Of a stretch of 64,000 nucleotides of DNA, positions 61,350-64,000 are shown in pieces; the stretch's first letter is position 1, and every line of letters begins with the position of its first letter. The stretch spans positions 100,956 to 164,955 of the forward strand of contig JAFDZV010000009.1 of the NCBI GenBank assembly GCA_018266795.1. Direction: 5' to 3'. The notes beneath the pieces are model-generated. The model was not told the DNA's origin. It saw nothing but the letters and a program-made list of their open reading frames with translations, and searched no databases. Position numbers and translations under genes: made by a program. The DNA comes from Bacteroidota bacterium. Lineage in GTDB: Bacteria > Bacteroidota > Ignavibacteria > OLB7.

Positions 61350-61897
61350 GGGCGTGGGACTGATGTGCATCTGACGGGGTACCATTGATCGACCAAACCG
61401 CCGGCACCGTGCGCATCCCGGAGCGGGAGTGCGATCGGCCTTGGAGAGCAGTTGGGGTAATCAATGTGCCGCAGGCACGGACAGCATACTGCTGCCGGTT
61501 GATCGAGAGTCTGGGAGGACTTGCGTTTGCATGCGCGGATGAACCGCTGAGGTTGAAGGTACAATCATATCGTCGCACGATGCAAGCTCCATGTTCGGGC
61601 GTCGAACGAATTCACCGGGACTGGGTAGACCGGATGCGCCCGGGCCCGCGCAGACACGGCACGCATACGCAGGAGGGTGATCTATCGCAATACGATGAAT
61701 TCCACATGAACGTATCGGGTGCAATCAGCCGGCCGGTTCCCTATCGAGCCACAAACGGAAGAGTCCGAAGGGCAACTTCACCGCAATGTGATGGTGGCAA
61801 TTGCAATTGCAGCACCCGGAACGTCAGGCCGCGACCCCGAACAAATTCGAAGTCGCGGCCCTCCTGCATCCAGCATTCAACCACCCGATCGGACGCC
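61350..61897. other. Intergenic region, about 550 bases
   Basis: This stretch lies upstream of the barrel gene and downstream of the T9SS protein gene, both on the minus strand. A hairpin (61828-61860) is listed separately. No gene-like sequence, repeat or convincing promoter was seen in the rest. Confidence 0.4.
61828..61860 (-). terminator. Hairpin after the T9SS protein gene
   Basis: GGCCGCGAC and GTCGCGGCC form a perfect 9-bp stem with a 15-base loop, about 40 bases beyond the stop. No T-tract follows, so it may be a processing or partial termination site. Confidence 0.4.
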
Positions 61898-63439
61898 TCA
61901 GCGAACGACGAGCGGCATCGTGTAGATCTGTCCGTCGATCTGCAGGACGGCGTAGTAGGAGCCGGCCGCCTGCGCGTGCGCTGCGATCAGGATTTCGTGG
62001 TCACCCGATGTGCGGGCACCGGCATCGAGCGACTGCACGTGATGCCCCGCAGCGTCGTAGAGATCGAGCGCGATCTCCCCTCCCCTCTCCAGCACATAGT
62101 GCAGCTCCGTCTCACCGCTGGCGGGGTTGGGAATTGCCAGCAGCATCGACCGCGACCCCGCAGGGTTCACGGTTGCATCACTCAGCCCCTCACCACCACC
62201 TCTCGGCTGCGGCGCAGGAGCACCGTCGCATTGTGAGCAGGTGCAGCATCCCGGCTTCGCGATATGGTTGCCGGTGATGGTTATCCGAGCGTCGAGGCCG
62301 GTTTCTACCGAACCAATGTCGTGGACGGTAACGTTGAAACAATGACATCCCGAGTCGAGCGTTACGAAGAAGCTCCGCGTCGTGGGCCGACTGGCAGCGT
62401 AGTTGGGAGCCGACATAAGGGTTGGCGGACCATCCAGATTGACATCGAACGCATCGTCACCCATTGCAGAGATCGTGATAGCGAGCGTTGTACGCGCCGT
62501 CACACAGAAGCACTTCCTGTAGACATAATCACCCGTTGTGCCGCTCGAGCTTCCCATCGAATTCGGCCCGATCCAGCTTGTTCCTGGAAGCGCAGGCCCC
62601 CAGTTCGGATGCTGATTGATAACGACGCTTGCGCATCGGGGATAGCTTCCGGTACCTGCAGGCCCGCTGATCAGCGACCAGCTATTGTCCGTGCCGATCA
62701 CCAGATTGTTGGTATCACATGGTGACGGATGCGGAGTAGGCACGGAGTTGCAGCACGTATACTTCAGCAGCCCCGCTCCCTGAACAGTACCCTGCAGATC
62801 GAATCCCGAGTGCTGCAGGAACAGGTTGGCAACCTTTACCTCGATGCAGTGAAAACCCGGAGCCACAACCACGTTGGCATTGATGATCGTCGGGGTCGGG
62901 AAACCAACCTGCGGAGTATTGCCGATGAAGATATTGTCAACGAATACGGTGGCACTGTCATCCGACAGAAGTGAGAGGTTGAAGGTGAGCGTGGTTGAAT
63001 CGCAGACACAGAAACATTTCTCGTAGGTGACTGATGCCAGGTTCGGATCGTTTGGTGCCGCAAGATGGCTGATCCATTGAGTGTTGGCCTGCGGTGCCGG
63101 CCAGATCGGAGCCGCCGGAATCACGTTTGCCTGACGCGGGACGATACCGCCGGTGGGATCGTTCACCACCGTCCAGAAGCCGTCGGTCCCGCCGATGGCA
63201 TACACTGAACCGGTAAGGTGATTGTATCCCGTATTGAGCAACAGCACGTCCGTCTGACAGCACGTGTCCGCGCAGAGATCGTGCGCGCCCTGGGCGCGTA
63301 CCGTTGCCGCCGAACTTGTACAGAGAACAATGAGCACGGCGAAGAGCAACATCGAGCGTCTCAGTGCGGCGCCCTTGACGGGGAGGATTCGCAGTGCGTG
63401 TCGCATGCGCGACCGGAAACCGACTTTTCGTAGTGACAT
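61898..63439 (-). CDS. Secreted Cys-rich protein with a T9SS-type C-terminal domain
   Basis: The protein has 513 residues from ATG 63439, which has GGAGGA about 7 bases upstream; the frame to 63697 is an untranslated extension. A signal peptide (RRSMLLFAVLIVLCTSSAATVRAQ) precedes two homologous beta-sandwich modules, each with a CFCVCDSTTLTFNLSLLSDDSATV or CFCVTARTTLAITISAMGDDAFDV core, and a linker of Cys pairs (CCQTD, CCNS, CCTCSQCD). A Pro/Gly-rich spacer leads to the Por sorting domain (IPNPASGETELHYVL, LDLYDAAGHHVQSLDAG, GSYYAVLQIDGQIYTMPL). It is probably a disulfide-stabilised surface protein. The ligand is unknown. Confidence 0.82.
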   Translation of the reverse strand: MSLRKVGFRSRMRHALRILPVKGAALRRSMLLFAVLIVLCTSSAATVRAQGAHDLCADTCCQTDVLLLNTGYNHLTGSVYAIGGTDGFWTVVNDPTGGIVPRQANVIPAAPIWPAPQANTQWISHLAAPNDPNLASVTYEKCFCVCDSTTLTFNLSLLSDDSATVFVDNIFIGNTPQVGFPTPTIINANVVVAPGFHCIEVKVANLFLQHSGFDLQGTVQGAGLLKYTCCNSVPTPHPSPCDTNNLVIGTDNSWSLISGPAGTGSYPRCASVVINQHPNWGPALPGTSWIGPNSMGSSSGTTGDYVYRKCFCVTARTTLAITISAMGDDAFDVNLDGPPTLMSAPNYAASRPTTRSFFVTLDSGCHCFNVTVHDIGSVETGLDARITITGNHIAKPGCCTCSQCDGAPAPQPRGGGEGLSDATVNPAGSRSMLLAIPNPASGETELHYVLERGGEIALDLYDAAGHHVQSLDAGARTSGDHEILIAAHAQAAGSYYAVLQIDGQIYTMPLVVR

Positions 63440-63478
63440 GATAGCTCCTCCGTATGGAGTACATAGAATTGGAACCAC

Positions 63479-63504
63479 GCGCCGATGCATTTCATATCGG
63501 CGCG
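63479..63504 (-). promoter_or_regulatory. Inverted repeat in the 5' leader of the Cys-rich T9SS gene
   Basis: CGCGCCGAT and ATCGGCGCG are perfect inverted 9-base arms around an 8-base centre, about 40 bases upstream of the start at 63439. It could be an operator or an RNA hairpin in the leader. Confidence 0.5.
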
Positions 63505-63723
63505 TCATTGCGACCATATCAACGAAGTCTCGACGGTGATGATCGATCAACGGGACACGCGGAGCCGACTCAGAACGGGTCGGCGGGCCGCCTGGGAGAG
63601 AGGGCGTGACATCACAATGGGTATCGCTGGTGGATATACTGCTGCCGGGACGTCGACAACCCGGTACGTCTATGCCAGACAACGCCAATCGGATCACGCA
63701 GTGAACCCGAATTCACGATAGGG

Positions 63724-63891
63724 GTGAATCGCAGCGAGGTGGAATCCAGAATCGATCAGGCAGTGGAGAGCGGAATTATCGCATCCTATCAACCTGGACC
63801 GTTTGTTCGTCCAAACCGTGGTCCGGAAGCTACTTCAGCATCCGGCTCACGAAGTGCAAGCCCGTTGGCGTCGGGTCTCGCGCGGGGATAG
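63724..63891 (+). CDS. Possible small ORF at the window end
   Basis: A GTG at 63724 opens 55 codons (VNRSEVESRIDQAVESGIIAS, then PGPFVRPNRGPEATSASGS). The first half is helical and protein-like; the second is Ser/Ala-rich low complexity. No family or ribosome-binding site was recognised. It may be noise. The remaining bases to 64000 hold nothing supported. Confidence 0.2.
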   Translation: MNRSEVESRIDQAVESGIIASYQPGPFVRPNRGPEATSASGSRSASPLASGLARG

Positions 63892-64000
63892 GAATGGCCC
63901 ATAGTACAGCCCGGTTCCTGCACTTCCAAACCAAATCGGTTCCCGGTTCCGCGCAGGTTGGGAGTCGGCCGCCCGCAACGACGCGGGCCCTCGTCCATTG

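Noticed and set aside
1..64000. tRNA, rRNA or riboswitch genes
   Set aside because: No conserved T-loop/anticodon pattern, rRNA segment or known riboswitch core was recognised by eye; tRNAscan-SE and Infernal would be decisive.

Overview
The window is a 64 kb, GC-rich bacterial chromosome segment. Secreted proteins carry type IX secretion (T9SS/Por)-style C-terminal sorting domains, several are Ig-like (ASH/DUF1573), FG-GAP/UnbV or TANFOR-like surface proteins, and Shine-Dalgarno sites are often weak. Together these point to the Bacteroidota/Chlorobiota (FCB) group, most plausibly a GC-rich Ignavibacteria/Kapabacteria-type lineage. This is inference from protein families only. No rRNA, tRNA, CRISPR array or transposase gene was recognised.

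Layout. 1-3.3 kb: the 3' part of an eCIS-type polymorphic toxin (conserved DUF4157-protein core, two-helix hydrophobic region, Tse2-like C-terminal domain), an overlapping candidate immunity gene, and a broken small gene. 4-9.9 kb: ileS, a DksA/TraR-type gene with a long histone-like Lys/Ala/Pro tail, and lspA. 10-18.1 kb: a secreted protein, a phosphoesterase lipoprotein, a DUF1573-like protein, then a minus-strand run hisC-type aminotransferase, 4-hydroxyphenylpyruvate dioxygenase, alpha/beta hydrolase and glutamate dehydrogenase that looks like tyrosine catabolism. 18.3-28.3 kb: a frameshifted DUF4185-like pseudogene, a KTSC protein, a MITE-like element, ispH, coaX, DUF948 and YtxH proteins, a YdcF-like membrane protein, prmA, an exopolyphosphatase, a phosphodiesterase and a VOC lipoprotein. 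28.8-43.4 kb: assorted secreted and cytoplasmic proteins, YbaB, a BtpA-family protein, a UnbV/FG-GAP T9SS cargo and a MATE exporter. 43.7-63.4 kb: large surface proteins, including a 1732-residue VWA/NHL/Ig protein and a minus-strand set of outer-membrane barrel, 1660-residue TANFOR-like protein and fibronectin-III protein.

The structure least explained by genes is a family of intergenic repeats phased at exactly 7 bases. They have two sequence flavours (GTCAGTG-like and GGTTCTT-like), are often arranged as inverted arms around a loop, and repeatedly start at or inside the stop codon of the preceding gene. They occur at 18.2, 21.4, 25.0, 28.4/28.7, 36.7, 37.0, 48.9 and 54.4 kb. Other unexplained pieces are a 148-bp MITE-like element, a 270-bp nested inverted repeat, a three-hairpin element and a 24-bp perfect palindrome upstream of a small antitoxin-like gene.
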